Part shown: positions 49,307 through 62,400 of the stretch, one piece after another | Layout of the letters: each line of letters opens with the position of its first letter | Numbering within the stretch: position 1 is the first letter of the stretch | Assembly (NCBI GenBank): GCA_934047225.1 | Contig: OW204001.1 | Span: 7,114,201-7,178,200, forward strand | Reading direction: 5' to 3' | Length of the DNA: 64,000 nt | Origin: Ypsolopha sequella | Taxonomy: Eukaryota > Arthropoda > Insecta > Lepidoptera > Ypsolophidae | Program-made: the position numbers and the translations under genes | The notes under the pieces: model-generated | Seen by the model: only the letters and a program-made list of their open reading frames with translations | What the model was told of the DNA's origin: nothing | Database searches by the model: none

Positions 49307-52300
49307 ATGGCGGATCAATCGTCTATTCTTGCTTTAATGATACTAGCTGTGGGAGTCTCAGTACACTATTCATTGCACAAAGTGGAGGAAGGACATGCTG
49401 GGGTTTACTACAGGGTTTGTATTTTCTTTGTTGCAGCCTCTTTACAGTCGAAGGGATCCATCAGAAGAAGGCTATTTATAGTCTTAATTGGCAGTCTTAC
49501 CGGCATAACACATAACACATAATAAAAATAAAATTGCCTTTATTTCCAAGATCATAGATTTTACAGACAGTAGAATATTGTAGTAAAATCTAAGTTTAAC
49601 AATGGTATTGATTTGGCATAACACGTCTTAACTTATTTGATAGAACTAACCTTATTTTAAGCGTCCTGTCTTTTAATATAAACAATAATTTAAACAAACA
49701 TATATTAGTGTTGCAACCCGGGTAGGAAACCCACCCCAGTGTGTGTTTATGAACGACTATCAGGATGATAGGCAAACCTATTGGGAGACTTATGGTATAT
49801 TATCTGCACTTGACCCTTACAAGAGATATGGCTCAGGTTTCCAAACTTAATATACATATTAACTACTACTTTTTAGTTCTTATTAAGCTTAGAACCATTT
49901 TGTAATCCAATTTATTACAATAGGGTGGAGCACTCCTTCCAGTGATCAGCCAGCCAGGGTTCCACATGATGGTACCAGTATTGACTTCCTACAAAGCTAT
50001 ACAAGTGAGTTTTTTTACACACCAGTGCCCGTAGCACAGTGTTTAATACACGCGACGCGACTTAGTTGAATTACTGGTGTGAGGAGCGTGGCATACTGTT
50101 TAATCGCAAAAACATTGTGTCACGCTCCTTGCACTTGTGATTCAACTAAGTCGTGTCACGCGCGATTTTACACTATGCTACGAGTGCTGTACTCTGTACG
50201 CATAGTTTATTCTTCTTTTGAAAGGACAACAGAACAGAAATATTACATTACGACCAGTACAAAATTATATTTATTTTCAGTTTTGGAAAATTATGCAATT
50301 GTCTTCCCTATGCAACAAAAAATATATCTTTAAAAAATGTTGCTTGATTTCCGTACCATCAAAACTCATCTGACATTGTATGCACTTTGCTGATTTTCTT
50401 ATTTGCTATTTCCAGACGACACTGCAGACTGACGAAGTGAAGAACGTGCCGTGTGGGACGAGTGGAGGAGTTCTGATTTACTTTGAGAGGATTGAGGTTG
50501 TCAACAAGCTAGAGCCGACTAGTGGTGTGCAAAACTTAATACTTCTCGAATTCTCTCTCTTGGTTTAGCATATTGGCCATATTTTAATATCTGGGTCGAT
50601 ATTGAGCCAATAGCCCTAATTTCTTTTAATTTAAATTATCTATTTTAACTGTCACATCAGAAAAGAAAGCTTTTCTAGCAAAGCTTTGGTGTTAGTCTGC
50701 AAAACAAAACAACAAAAAAAAACTGCTGTGCTTGAATTTGGCATGTTTGTATGTTAAGTGGTTTTAAAAACGGAAACTGATGATTGTACTTGCAAAACAA
50801 AACAACTAATAAAAAACTACTGAAAATGAAAAATATTTCTACCGGACTAAACTTTGCCGTGTTTGTAGTTAAGTGCTTTAGAAACGAAAACTGATGATAG
50901 TACTCATCCATGAAAACAACTGTAACTATGGAACTGACCGTCAAATCGCAAACTAATCAGCTGTTCCATATAAATATCACATACCTATTTGACTAAAATG
51001 TATGAAGCAGTTTATTCCTTTTTGCTTATTCACGATTTGAGGTCTAACTACATAGTGTAAGTTGTTCCTATGGACGAGTGCCATCACCAGTTTTTGTTTC
51101 CAAACTCACTTAAATTATGATAAAAATTCCAAGAATTCTAATTTTCTTCTAAAACATTTAACGAGAAACCAGTTGCGATATTACATAGTAACTATTATAA
51201 TAATATGTGATATTAACTACGTACAATAACACAATAACATGAGACCCCGCTTTCCTTGTCCTGCCTGCGGTCGCTCATACTACAGGATATATTTACCTCT
51301 CGCTCGCCAGGTCTCTTGATTACCTTGATATACAGAACAAACGGTTGGGCCCATTCTAGTTCAATTATTGTTTAGTATAGTCTTAACCGTTAGTATATGT
51401 ATTTGAATACAAGTTACCAAATTTATGTATTTTATAATATTCTTAAAATATAGCTTGAGCCCTATGACAGCAGGACAGCGCTATACAATTTGTATATCTA
51501 ACTCTCTTTCTCATACTCAAATACGTATAGCGCTGACAGCTGTCACAGGGCTCAAGCTATATTTTACGGACTATAGTTAATATAAATTTAATTTTAATAT
51601 CATAAAACTGTTTTCTCATCATAGTTCCACTTCGCCAAAGGTTAGCTGGAAGAAAATGCTAACTAGCATTAAGCCCGCCTATGTACATATTTTTGTTTTG
51701 TGCAATAAATAATTTTTATTAATAATAATATGTCTCAGTTCTGGACGTGGTGCGTAACTACACGGCGGACTACGACAAGACCCTGATCTTCAACAAGGTG
51801 CATCATGAGCTGAACCAGTTCTGTAGCGCTCATACGCTGCACGAGGTCTACATCGATCTGTTCGATCAGATTGACGAGAATCTGCGCACTGTAAGTTCTA
51901 CAATTTTTAAAGAAAGAAAATATATGTATTTGTCAATAAACAACTAATTACACAAAAACTCAACATTAAATAGACAAAAAAGACGCAGCTCAGCAAAATG
52001 CTGATATGACGATATATATATTTTTAATTACAAATTAATCCACGGGGAACCAGAACTAGGACCTAGGGATTAACCACGCTAAAATTTATTAAGAGAACCA
52101 TATAAGTTGCTGACTATAAATGTTGTCCCTCTTGATCAACGACGCTCACACGCTTGCTGCCAGCCCTAGACTAGCTCACGCACACACACAAGCGTGTGCG
52201 GACAACCCAGTGCGCGCGTGAGAGTGTAGGTAAATAACTTGAGCGATCACTATGAAGTGTCGGGGGTGTGCCCAAGCTATGTAACTTTTTTATGCAACAG

Positions 52301-53470
52301 CTGATTTTTTTTCGCGATTCGATGTTTGGCTCCATGGTAAAAGTTATTCGTATGGACGATTGGAACGAGTTTTTTAATTTCATCGCAAGCATCGTGTTAA
52401 AAAGAACAACAGGGAATTCCAGATATAGCGTGTCGGATCAAACTTATCTAGGTATCAATAAAAAATAAGGTAATCTGGAAGAATGACAGAGGAACGCGTT
52501 TTGTATGGCAAAATCTCCTTACTGTAGATAGTTGAAAGAGCTACTAATATAACTAATATAATACAAGTACAACGATCTAAGGGATATTGTTTGGTAATGT
52601 TACAGGCCCTACAAAACGATCTGAATGAGATGGCTCCAGGACTGCGTGTGCAGGCAGTTCGTGTGACAAAACCGAAGATTCCCGAGGCTATTCGTAAGAA
52701 CTACGAGCTTATGGAGGCTGAGAAGTCCAAGCTTCTTATCGCGGCGCAACATCAAAAGGTTCACATATGTTTTACCCTCAAGTATTATGTATAACATAGG
52801 GATCCCGGAAAATATGTTTGATTACGTTATAAATAGAGATACCGAGGGTGTTACACGCGCCGCACCGGAGCGACCAACTTTTTTTGTAAATTTTGGCTGT
52901 ATTATCTAATTCATTAGGACCACTCTTCCCAATTTCTTGATATCAGAAAGGTTCTTAAAACCACAATGTTAAAATTTTATCTAGAAACATATTTTTGGTT
53001 AAATAAATTCAGCATCAACCCATATTTGAATTGAGTACAAGAAGCCTAGAATATGGAGTAAACAGACTTTGTTTTCGAAATCACAAGGAATTATCACACT
53101 TTTTCAGGTTGTGGAGAAGGAGGCAGAGACAGCGCGACGAAAAGCAATCATCGAAGCCGAAAAAGAAGCTCAAGTTGCAAAGATTCAATATGAACAGAAG
53201 ATAATGGAAAAGGAATCTCTACAGAAAATAGAGTTGATCGAAGACAGCATTCACAAAGCTAAACAACAAGCCATGGCGGAGGCAGACTTCTTTCATAAAA
53301 AGAAACAAGCTGAGGCCAACAAGGCTCTTTTAACTAGAGAGTACTTGGAACTGAAAAGATACGAGGCTTTGTCCCAGAATAACAAGATTTTCTTTGGCAG
53401 TGATATCCCCAAAATGTATATGCATGCGAATGTTGCTGATATTGCATCAAAAACTGATCCTGCAGACTGA
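49307..53470 (+). CDS. Erlin: Erlin (SPFH-domain ER lipid-raft protein, 321 aa)
   Basis: Exons: 49307-49414, 49924-50004, 50416-50524, 51739-51890, 52606-52758, 53108-53470. Phases fit and length is near the 339-346 aa of vertebrate erlins. Erlins are single-pass ER membrane proteins that form large rings, mediate degradation of activated IP3 receptors with RNF170, and restrain SREBP. The N-terminus has the membrane anchor ([18 protein letters not shown]), followed by the SPFH core ([81 protein letters not shown]). A charged coiled coil (about 195-285) and a conserved end, [20 protein letters not shown], follow. The acceptor of exon 4 lies against a LINE fragment. Vertebrates have two paralogues; insects usually one. 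Confidence 0.95.
49525..49730 (-). mobile_element. Possible LINE 3'-UTR fragment in erlin intron 1
   Basis: aaaataaaattgcctttatt reads on the minus strand like a LINE tail (aataaaggcaattttatttt), followed by AT-rich non-coding sequence. Weak call. Confidence 0.3.
50690..51120. mobile_element. Family G element, decayed, with a duplicated end
   Basis: aactgatgatagtactcatc, aatcagctgttccata and ggacgagtgccatcaccagt match family G. The left end is present twice, about 125 nt apart (each with gcaaaacaaaacaa.. and gaaactgatgat). It lies in erlin intron 3. Confidence 0.6.
51445..51565. mobile_element. Short foldback MITE
   Basis: aaaatatagcttgagcccta and agggctcaagctatatttta are inverted ends; the arms extend through gacagc and gcgctatac. 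About 120 bp, in erlin intron 3. Confidence 0.85.
51640..51730 (+). mobile_element. 5'-truncated LINE 3' end adjoining the erlin exon 4 acceptor
   Basis: gccaaaggttagctggaaga, aatgctaactagcattaagc, cgcctatgtacatat and tgtgcaataaataattttta match the reverse complement of the 3' end of the LINE at 15801 (about 15805-15895), ending in the same (AAT)n tail. The tail stops about 8 nt before the AG of exon 4. Confidence 0.9.
51730..51738 (+). promoter_or_regulatory. 3' splice site of erlin exon 4 at a LINE tail
   Basis: The acceptor reads tgtctcag before ttctggacgtgg. Upstream lies only LINE sequence (aataatttttattaataat), so the pyrimidine tract and probably the branch point are of LINE origin. 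Confidence 0.7.
51895..52140. repeat. Interspersed repeat T, copy 1
   Basis: tttgtcaataaacaactaat and gacgcagctcagcaaaat recur at 63255-63370. Probably an element 3' end. It starts directly after the donor of erlin exon 4. Confidence 0.6.
52283..52372. mobile_element. Family G element, partial
   Basis: aacagctgattttttttcgc, gattcgatgtttggctccat and ttattcgtatggacga match the right half of the family G copy at 24430-24485. It lies in erlin intron 4. Confidence 0.6.
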
Positions 53471-53734
53471 AGTTGAGCATTATTTTTATTTAACTGACTA
53501 GTCAATCGTGGTCATCACAGTATGTATAAAACCCAAAATTGTCCACTCGATCAGCAGTGTATCTCATAAACCTTTTTATACATTTGTGATATTATTTTAA
53601 TACTATGTGAAGTAGTAAATTGAATGAATCTGAGATTGTGTTTCTGAAGCACTAAATCACCATTTGACTGATTAATTTATGCAGTTTTAATTTAGTGTTA
53701 AATTAAACTAAGTAAATGTTGAAAAAATGCGTGT

Positions 53735-53740
53735 TTTATT
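53735..53740 (-). terminator. Poly(A) signal of eEF1B beta
   Basis: AATAAA on the minus strand, about 29 nt past the stop codon at 53769. The erlin stop is only 298 bp away on the other strand, so the two 3' UTRs are short or overlap. Confidence 0.6.
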
Positions 53741-53768
53741 GAAAAGGTGACTTAAAAACTGAATTCAT

Positions 53769-54736
53769 TTAGATTTTGTTGAAAGCGGCAATGTCTACGG
53801 ACTGGACGAAGTCTTCGAAGTCCTGGATCTTCTCGGTCAGGAGATCTACAGACACTTTGTCGTCTTCAATGACACACATGATCTGTAGTTTGTGGATGCC
53901 GTAGCCGACAGGCACGAGCTTGGAGGCTCCCCAGAGAAGACCATCCATCACAATGGTGCGGACCTGTTTCTCCATTTCCTTCATGTCTGTTTCATCATCC
54001 CAAGGCTTAACATCTAGGAGTATAGATGATTTGGCAATGAGGGCTGGTTTCTTGGATTTCTTCTCAGAGTATGCTTTGACGCGGTCCTCGCGGATCTTGG
54101 CCGCTTCTGCGCTCTGTAGAAGAAAACATTTTTAATGTAATTTAACAGGTTTTTCTTTCCTTACCAAGGTATTATTTATTTATTTAACGAGTAGTTACCT
54201 CTTCTTCGTCATCAGATCCAAACAGGTCAACGTCATCATCGTCCTCTTCTTTCTTAGCGGGCGCAGCGGCTGTGGGCTTGGCTCCAGCGCTGAGCGGGCT
54301 GACACCGGCGACGAATGCTTTGCGCTCGGCCGGTGTGTATGAGGCGATCTGGTTGTACCAGCGTAGAGCGTGCGCCAGGCTGGCGACGGGTGCCTTTCCT
54401 ACTTGTTCGAACACCTGCACATCGGCGGTCGAGGGCACGTAGCTGAAATGTCAGATATGCTATCAGATGGCTATCAGCTGATAATGAAAACGGTGAAAGG
54501 TCGCAAGGGTTACACAGACTGGACATCATCGTACAAGAAATCGATCGAGAATTCATGGGAAAGGGCTAATTATTCTAAAAGTAGGCAAGTTCCTTCAATA
54601 TTGAAGTTTGACGTGGTTATGAATTCCAACCTATAAGAGTTTGAAAAACAGCTTACCCGGAAATGTAACTTTTGTCGGCCAAGAAGTTGTTGAGCTCACT
54701 CAAGCCCTGTGAGGATTTTACGTCTCCGAAAGCCAT
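53769..54736 (-). CDS. eEF1beta: Elongation factor 1-beta (eEF1B beta', 222 aa)
   Basis: Minus-strand exons: 54736-54657, 54442-54199, 54113-53769; phases fit and the length of 222 aa is usual for insects. It is the guanine-nucleotide exchange subunit that reloads eEF1A with GTP in translation elongation. The N-terminal GST-C-like region has [19 protein letters not shown] and [19 protein letters not shown]. An acidic linker with a probable CK2 site follows ([17 protein letters not shown]), then the exchange domain ([39 protein letters not shown], ending DIAAFNKI). Exon-intron layout is compact (214- and 85-nt introns). Confidence 0.97.
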
Positions 54737-55022
54737 TTTTAGTGGATAAATTAGAAAAATTTACGCTCTAGCACCACACGGCCCGGCTGAAAATGATCGA
54801 GAGAAAGAAAGAGACGGAATATCTAGCTAAAAAGAGACAAATATTTTGGCATTAGGTAGTAGTGTTGTGTATACTCATTATTTCGATTAAATACGTTCTT
54901 TTTTAAGATTTGACTGTGGCCATAGTGGTCATAAGCTAGACTAAGATCGAAACCATTTTTCTCATAGACTTGATATTCTGAGCTTGATATACTGGCAGTA
55001 TATCCTAAATCTATGTTTTTAC

Positions 55023-55613
55023 TAAGGGTACGTTTCGTAACGTGTGATAATCACTCGGAGCGATGCGAATTTTACCCTGCATCGTTCAAAAATCGACCCG
55101 AGTGAAACCGAGGGTAAACGAACTGTTACCTGACAGTTGCGCTAAGTGTTTAGAAACGCTTTCGGGAAATGTGAATATCGCACTGACAAGTGCGATTTCT
55201 AACTCTGTTTGGGTACCGTTAAAATTCGCCTGACAGTTGTCATTTCGGATTTTTCGCGGGATTCGGACAATTTTTGAAAATAGAATTTAACATTTCCGTA
55301 CGAATACGGGAAAATGTTTCGAAACTGCTTCGACAGGATTATGGTTTGCAAATGCAAAGGTTGCAATGCCATCCATATTAAAAGCAATAGGTATTTAGCT
55401 ACTTTACTTAATTTATTTATTTTGATTTGAGGTTATGTATTTACTTGACGTGTGTCACTCCAGACCGTTTCAAAACGCTTTTCTCACGGGAATCACTCGC
55501 AAGCGTTTCAAAACCAGATCTTTCTTTCTCTTTCTGGTATATAGCTTTGTCTCTTTCTTAAAAACGAGTGAAATTTCGCACGAAGATCACACGTTCTGAA
55601 ACGTAGCCTTTGT
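55023..55613. mobile_element. Inverted-repeat DNA element
   Basis: aagggtacgtttcgtaacgt at the left and acgttctgaaacgtagcctt at the right are imperfect inverted ends (shared tacgtttc, aacgtgtgat). The interior has further self-similar words (cactcggagcgatgcga; cgtttcaaaacgc). About 590 bp, no ORF. Confidence 0.65.
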
Positions 55614-55650
55614 TTTTAATTTTTTACTACATTAAAGTTTTGAGGGTAAA

Positions 55651-55812
55651 GTGCGTTTTACGCAAGAATTCCCCCGTCAGAGTACTTATTGTAAAAAATT
55701 AAGATGAAAATGCGTTCTTTTCACGAAAGATAGTCAACGGTTTAAAGCATTTTCGTCTTAATATTTTATAACAATAAGTACTTTAACAGGGAAATTCTTG
55801 CGTAAAACGCAC
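55651..55812. mobile_element. Foldback MITE
   Basis: gtgcgttttacgcaagaatt and aattcttgcgtaaaacgcac are perfect inverted ends; the arms continue about 65 nt (gtacttattgt; agatgaaaatgc). It sits in the shared promoter region. Confidence 0.9.
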
Positions 55813-56417
55813 TGAGGCAGTAAAATATTTTCTAGTTACTTAGAGTGGTAATGGATATGCTCTAGGTGTACAGAAGAATAAAGAAAAAAAAGTATTTTTC
55901 ATAAATCCGTCACGCAGGCATCCCAAGATTGTTTTATTTGTTGAGTTTACTCTCGTGACCGGTTTTAAATTTATGACCAAATCTTTAAACATCGATTGAT
56001 ATGGAAAAATATCTGAATTTTGAACGCGTCCATTATTTTTTGACGTTTGACAAAGTGACAGCACTTTTCTGAAACTCAAAGTTTTGTGAAAATTTAGGTA
56101 TGGTTTTACAAATAAAGCGTAATTTGTGTTATTATATAGTGAAATGATATAACAAATTGGTTTCGCCCAAGATACTTTTATATATAATGTATCGTAGTGT
56201 TCATTTTGCAATACGAATTTAGGTTAAGTCTTTGAACTTATGTAACAATAACATACAAATCAATTGATTTTTTCGTATAAATCCTCTTACTTTGTGTACT
56301 TCAAAGTCATTTGAGACTATTCTAACACATATGTCTACAGAATATCACAAAACGAAAGCAAAAAGTGATTAGATCAGAGAAGAAAAGTGTTAAATTGTTT
56401 GGTGTTTTGGTGCAGAT

Positions 56418-59400
56418 ATGTTGCGCCAGCCGCTGTCTCGGGCGCTCTCGCTGCCGGTGCTCAGCTCGCCGTCGCGCGTGGTTCCGCTGGCAGCCCGTCG
56501 CTTCGCTGCCGAAGTGCCACAGCAGGATAACAATGTTGAACTATTCATTGATGACAAACCAGTTTATGTCCCACCAGGCACTACTGTTTTGCAGGTAAAA
56601 TCCTACTGATTTTATAATAATGATTTATGACACAACAAGAATACCATCAAAATTATTTTGTAAGAGAACTTGAGAGATGAACATCACTGTGTCTGTAAGA
56701 GATTGCTTTTAACCAGTACAATAATTATTATTGATTCTTGATAACAATTGATTACAATAGACTTCCAACATTATTGTGCCTCCTGCTACTCAGATGGTTA
56801 AGTGATAATACCTCCAATACAACCCTGCTACCTATTTTCAAATTGTTGCTTTATTTTGTTTTTTGGTTGGCCATAAGGAAATATTGTATTGTGGGACTGC
56901 AACTTTCTCTAAACTCCTTTTCCAATACAAATGAAATAAAAATAAAAAGATTTGAAGAAATTTCAATTCAAATTCAAGTATTTAGTTATGCCATTAGTTC
57001 CGTCCCTATTTTTGTATGAGTATTAATTTTTGAATGTTGTGACAAGTCGTGGGGTCTTCTTCCATCATCAGGCTGCCATTTCAGGTGTGCCAGGGTGTAG
57101 GCCTATCCATTTAAATTTTCATCCCTTAATGGCCTCTGATGGACACAAAATTAAACTAATGTTTAATAAATATTAAACTTTAATATTCCCCAGGCTGCTG
57201 CAACAATAGGTGTAGAAATCCCTAGATTCTGCTACCATGAACGTCTAGCAGTGGCTGGCAACTGCCGCATGTGTCTTGTTGAAGTAGAAAGGTCTCCCAA
57301 GCCGATTGCCGCCTGTGCCATGCCTGTCATGAAGGGTATGAGAGTGAAGACCAACTCAGACCTGACAAGGAAGGCTCGTGAAGGTGTTATGGAGTTTCTT
57401 CTGGTCAACCATCCTCTGGATTGCCCTATCTGTGACCAGGGTGGTGAATGTGATCTCCAGGACCAGTCCATGGCTTTTGGATCGGACAAGAGTCGTTTTA
57501 CTGATATTCACTTCTCTGGGAAGAGGTAAGTTGCTCATGTTTGTATTTTTCTGCTTAGTTTTAATAAAAGAAACATTTGCCTCAGACCAAATCAAAATTC
57601 AAGATGGAGCGCTATCAATATTGAAGTGAGGCCAGTTTTGTAAACATGTGTGTGTTGCTGCGCAGTAAAAACTTATACAGATTGCACAATGTCTGAGTTT
57701 CAAGATGTGTATGAATGTGAAACTGTCTGACTTTTGGCCTGATTCACCCGTTACATAGAGTATGTTTTAATTCTTTATTTGGTCTGAGATTCAATGCATA
57801 TATTGAATGCACTGCAGCAAAATTCAGTGCTTAAAAGGGTATAAACAACTATTTTGACAGGTAATTTAAATGTTGCGAAATCATTTGCGATGCTGGTCAC
57901 TTGCACCATTCAACATGTAGAATAGTATTCATAACACATTTTGCATTGCTTGCTGCACATCTCAGCCCTCGACTACTGCAATGTTCTTCTTGAACTGCCA
58001 TCTTCTATCAGGGGTCGGATGATAGCTATATCTGTTCTTGAGACTGCTATTTGGAAAAAAGAAATGCTATTGATATGGAACTACTTCCTTAGTTCACTGT
58101 TGGCCTGGTGCTCTTTGATCTTTCCCTGTAGTATTAATTTTAGCAGTTCTGTAGTTGACTTTTTGCACATGTCTCCTTATCTTTATTGTTTTTTGGATTT
58201 CTAACTTTTAATTTAGTTTCTATAACACTCTACCCTCTTTCAATGTAACTCTAACTTGACTCTAAACTTCAAACTTCAAAACTTGTATTTGTTGAGACAT
58301 AGGTATAAAGATTTAACATGAAATATAATATAATTTGTCCCTGTATGCTCTGCCGTTAGGCGTACAAATGTTAAATCTTAAAATTAACGAATAAAGTACA
58401 ATTATAAGTATACAAAGTTATTTACATTAAATATTAGTACATTCTTAAACTAAATAAAATCAATATTAACAGGTATCATTCAAATAATTATCAATTGTAT
58501 AGTACATTTTATCAATCAGAAAGTCTTTTAGTTTAATTTTAAATACGTTAATATTTTCAATTGTTCTGATTGAAGCAGGAAGCTTATTATAAACTTTTGA
58601 GGTCATTCCGAACATGCTGTTCCCGAAGTGAGTAGTACTGTGAGAAAAGCATTTTATTTTTGTATTGAGTCGACGGTTACTGAATGTCTCAAAATAATTC
58701 TGATTAGACTTAACAAAAAGGTTTAAGATTAAGTAGTTTTGCTGCACTGTGTGTACGTGGTCTATGGTGCTAAGCCATTCTGAAACCCTGCTTACTTTAC
58801 TACCAACTTTTTCTTTCACCACAATGCTGGTTGGCTGGAAGAGACCTTGCTTGCCTATTTGCATTTTTTTTCAAATTTGTCTTTGTAAACAATACAATAA
58901 AGGATACATATATTTTGACAGGACCCTAAAAATTACTTAATGAATATGTTTTTATTGCCATCCTTTTCTGCCAAAATCGAGTTATCAGTAAATTTAATGT
59001 AGATGACAAAATTCACATAATGGCTGAATTGTCTTTACGTTTCATTAAGAAATTAATTACGCACGATTATTAAATAATATAAAATAATCTAAACCAAATA
59101 ATTATTGTATAGGGCTGTTGAAGACAAGGACGTGGGTCCCCTGATCAAGACGATTATGACACGTTGCATCCACTGCACTCGCTGCATCCGATTTGCATCT
59201 GAAGTGGCCGGTATTGACGACTTGGGTACCACTGGCCGAGGTACTGACATGCAGGTGAGCTTGAAGTCTTCAGATGTACATATTTTTTAATTAAGCTAGA
59301 TGTTTTGTTTGAAAATAGAGGAAACGCATCTTGCCGCGATGATCCAACCTTACGAACGGACACCAGTGATAGGCTATGTATTGGCAATTTTGTTGCGGCG

Positions 59401-62400
59401 TCTTAGCCATTAAAATCGTTTTCAAATAGAGAGCTTCAAATGCAGACGACTGTACTTTAGATGTAGATATCTACTAACTCAAGGATGGTGAACCTTTTGA
59501 GACCCGCGTGCCATTTTGCCACCAAAAATATTTTTCAAGGCATAAAATATTAAAAAAAAATCATTACCAAATATTTATTCTTTTTTTTTTTATTTGAAAT
59601 GATATGATAAATATGAACTTTTGTTGTGCCAAATCCATTTCTTATTGTTATATACAGTATTATGCCTAAGTCTACGACGTGAAAAGGCGTTTTTAAATTT
59701 AAAGAAAAATATTTATAAATAACTAGACGATACTTTTATATTTTTGTAGATACGCCCTTCCAGCACGATGCCCTCGATATGTATCTAAATAGATGACACG
59801 AGTGTATGTACTTTGCGTGCCAAAAAAGCGCGCCAAAAGGGAGAGCAATGCTCTTCCTTCACAGATATTGACTCCTACAACTTTGACTCTTATGTCTTAA
59901 GTCTTACAATTCCTTTTAAAATTCAAATTCTGTCAACCGTTTTCATTGTAAAATGTGACACGCTTGATTTTCATAGAGTTTAATGCACTTGCGTCATCTA
60001 TTTAGATCAATGTCTGTGGACTAGATTGATGGAGGAGGTGAGTGAAGTTTGTTGCTTATGGATATACGTTCTGCACCCCTGTACTCACCTGTAAATAATG
60101 TTGAAACCTATGAACAGGTGGGCACGTACGTAGAGAAGATGTTCCTGTCAGAGCTGTCGGGCAACGTGATCGATCTGTGCCCGGTGGGAGCGCTCACCTC
60201 CAAGCCTTTCAGCTTCGCCGCTCGACCCTGGGAGACCAGGAGGGTAAGTTTTACTACTACCTATTAATTTTCTCTTATGTAGCTACAGTATGTATCAGCC
60301 CACAAATGTAATGCGCATAGAAATCTTCGCCGGTTTTCGTAATCTCGAAATTACCCGAATCATGATTGTAGCCCTGAATATTGCAGTAGCACTTTGAAAC
60401 TTATTAAGAGAGAAAAAAGGAGTAATTTTAGAACATATTATGCAAAAATTAGAACCGAAAGCAATTAAGGGTGTAATTTTCTACCAAAATATTTTTTGCT
60501 ACATAAAATTGCATTGTTAATCATATAGATTCAAAATATATCAACATATTATTGTTGCGGTCTTAATGACATTATTTGTATTCACCGATTTCAAATGATT
60601 AATAAATATTGTGTAAGGTAAATGAATGGTAAATCTATAAAATTCCCATAGCTTAATTCCTAAAAGACTTTTTTTTCAGAGAAAATACGCCATTTTAGAT
60701 CATAGTTTTCATTATTATGGTATATAATTTGATCATTACCTTTTTATGATTTTTTAAAGAATTTTCAAATATGACGTCAGTTGGAGCATTTTATGCATTA
60801 TACTGGTTGTGATGTGTGATTGCTTATAAAAAAGTAGTCTGTCTCTGTTTGTCTACTCATCTCTCATCGATCTGTCAAATCAGTCTGAAGCAAATTATTA
60901 TAAATTTATCTTGATAGCAACGAACACATTTCTAAACAGCCTTTTCACAAGTGACGTCACACGAAGGCACAAAAGTATTCATAATCATGGGGTTTTTTAG
61001 ACCACAAGTTCTTAAATACGGCTTATTAAACTAAAATCTCGAAATGGTTTTCGAATTAACACACCTTAACATAATTTAATCTAATCTAAGATCTTATAAG
61101 GCTGAAATTTTATTGGTTTTTCTACTATTGTTTTAGTGATACTGATAATGAAAAGGGGTTTTATCTTATGTAATAATAAGCTACGTTTATAATGTTAATT
61201 TAAATTTAATTTAATGGACAAACCATGTATAACGGACACTGTTATATGGATAATAAATTATTGTATTGTATTGTTAAATAACTAGAAAGGTTTCTCTGCT
61301 TTCAGATCGATTCAGTGGACGTGCTGGACCCCCTCGGCAGCAACATCGTTGTGACAACGCGAACCAACGAAGTGCTTCGTATACTTCCTCGCACTAATGA
61401 GGTTAGAACTGAGTAACAGTGGCGAACGGTCCATATCACACGATTCCCATCGCTTCCTTTCTTTATTCACTGCTACTTATTTATTTATTTATATGCGATA
61501 ATATGTGATATGTGGTATCAGCAAGGGGAGGTATGCTGTTGTAATGAAACAAAAGCTTTTAAGGTTTTTGTTTATTTACTATATTTTAGTATACGGATAA
61601 TGCATATCATAAGTAGAGAATCAAAAATAGACTAAAATTAGACCAAAATAGACAAAAATAGACTAAAATTATATATTTAAATTATTATTATATGCGGCTT
61701 GACCCCATAACTTGGTTATAATTGGCAACCGCCGATCGGCGAGCTGCGCGCGCGGCTTGTGCGCTGAGCGTTGGCATATAGTCAACAACAATCACACGTG
61801 TAAGTGTTCAAGCCGCATATAATAGTAATTAATGCTACAAGGACGAAAAGGAATAATTTACGAGGACGATTGAAAACACGAGCGTAGCGAGTGTTTTAAA
61901 CGTAACCGAGTAATTTATTGCTCTTACGCCCGTGTATCATACTACGTTTTTCAATGCATGCATAGGGTAAGAAAATAAAACAAATATAATCTTGTGAACT
62001 TTAAATTATGATAAAGACTGTATCCGGAGCCGTTAAACAGTGGAAAAAAAAGTATAACATTTATGGTACACAGGAAAGGCTGCAGGTTAGCCAACCATTG
62101 TAAATGAAAAAAAGCCCTAGGGCAAAATAATCGACTTTCTGTTCGGTTTTGATGCATAAAAAGTAGGCCTTTACGAGCACTTCCATTGAAATAATAACTT
62201 AGTATATCAGCTCACGCGAGTTATAAAATTATTAATGATATATTTGTTAGGAAATCAACGAGGAGTGGCTATCGGATAAGTCCCGGTTCGCTTGCGACGG
62301 TCTCAAGCGGCAGCGGCTGGTGACTCCGATGCTGAAGGACAGTCGCGGCAACCTGACACCTTGCGAGTGGGAGGATGCCATGGTGGCCGCTGCGAGGGCG

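Larger units (their letters stand above)
54737..56417. other. Divergent promoter region, eEF1B beta and NDUFS1
   Basis: The two housekeeping genes face away from each other across 1.7 kb that should hold both promoters. Much of it is transposon: elements at 55023-55613 and 55651-55812. No clear TATA box is visible at either start. Confidence 0.5.
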
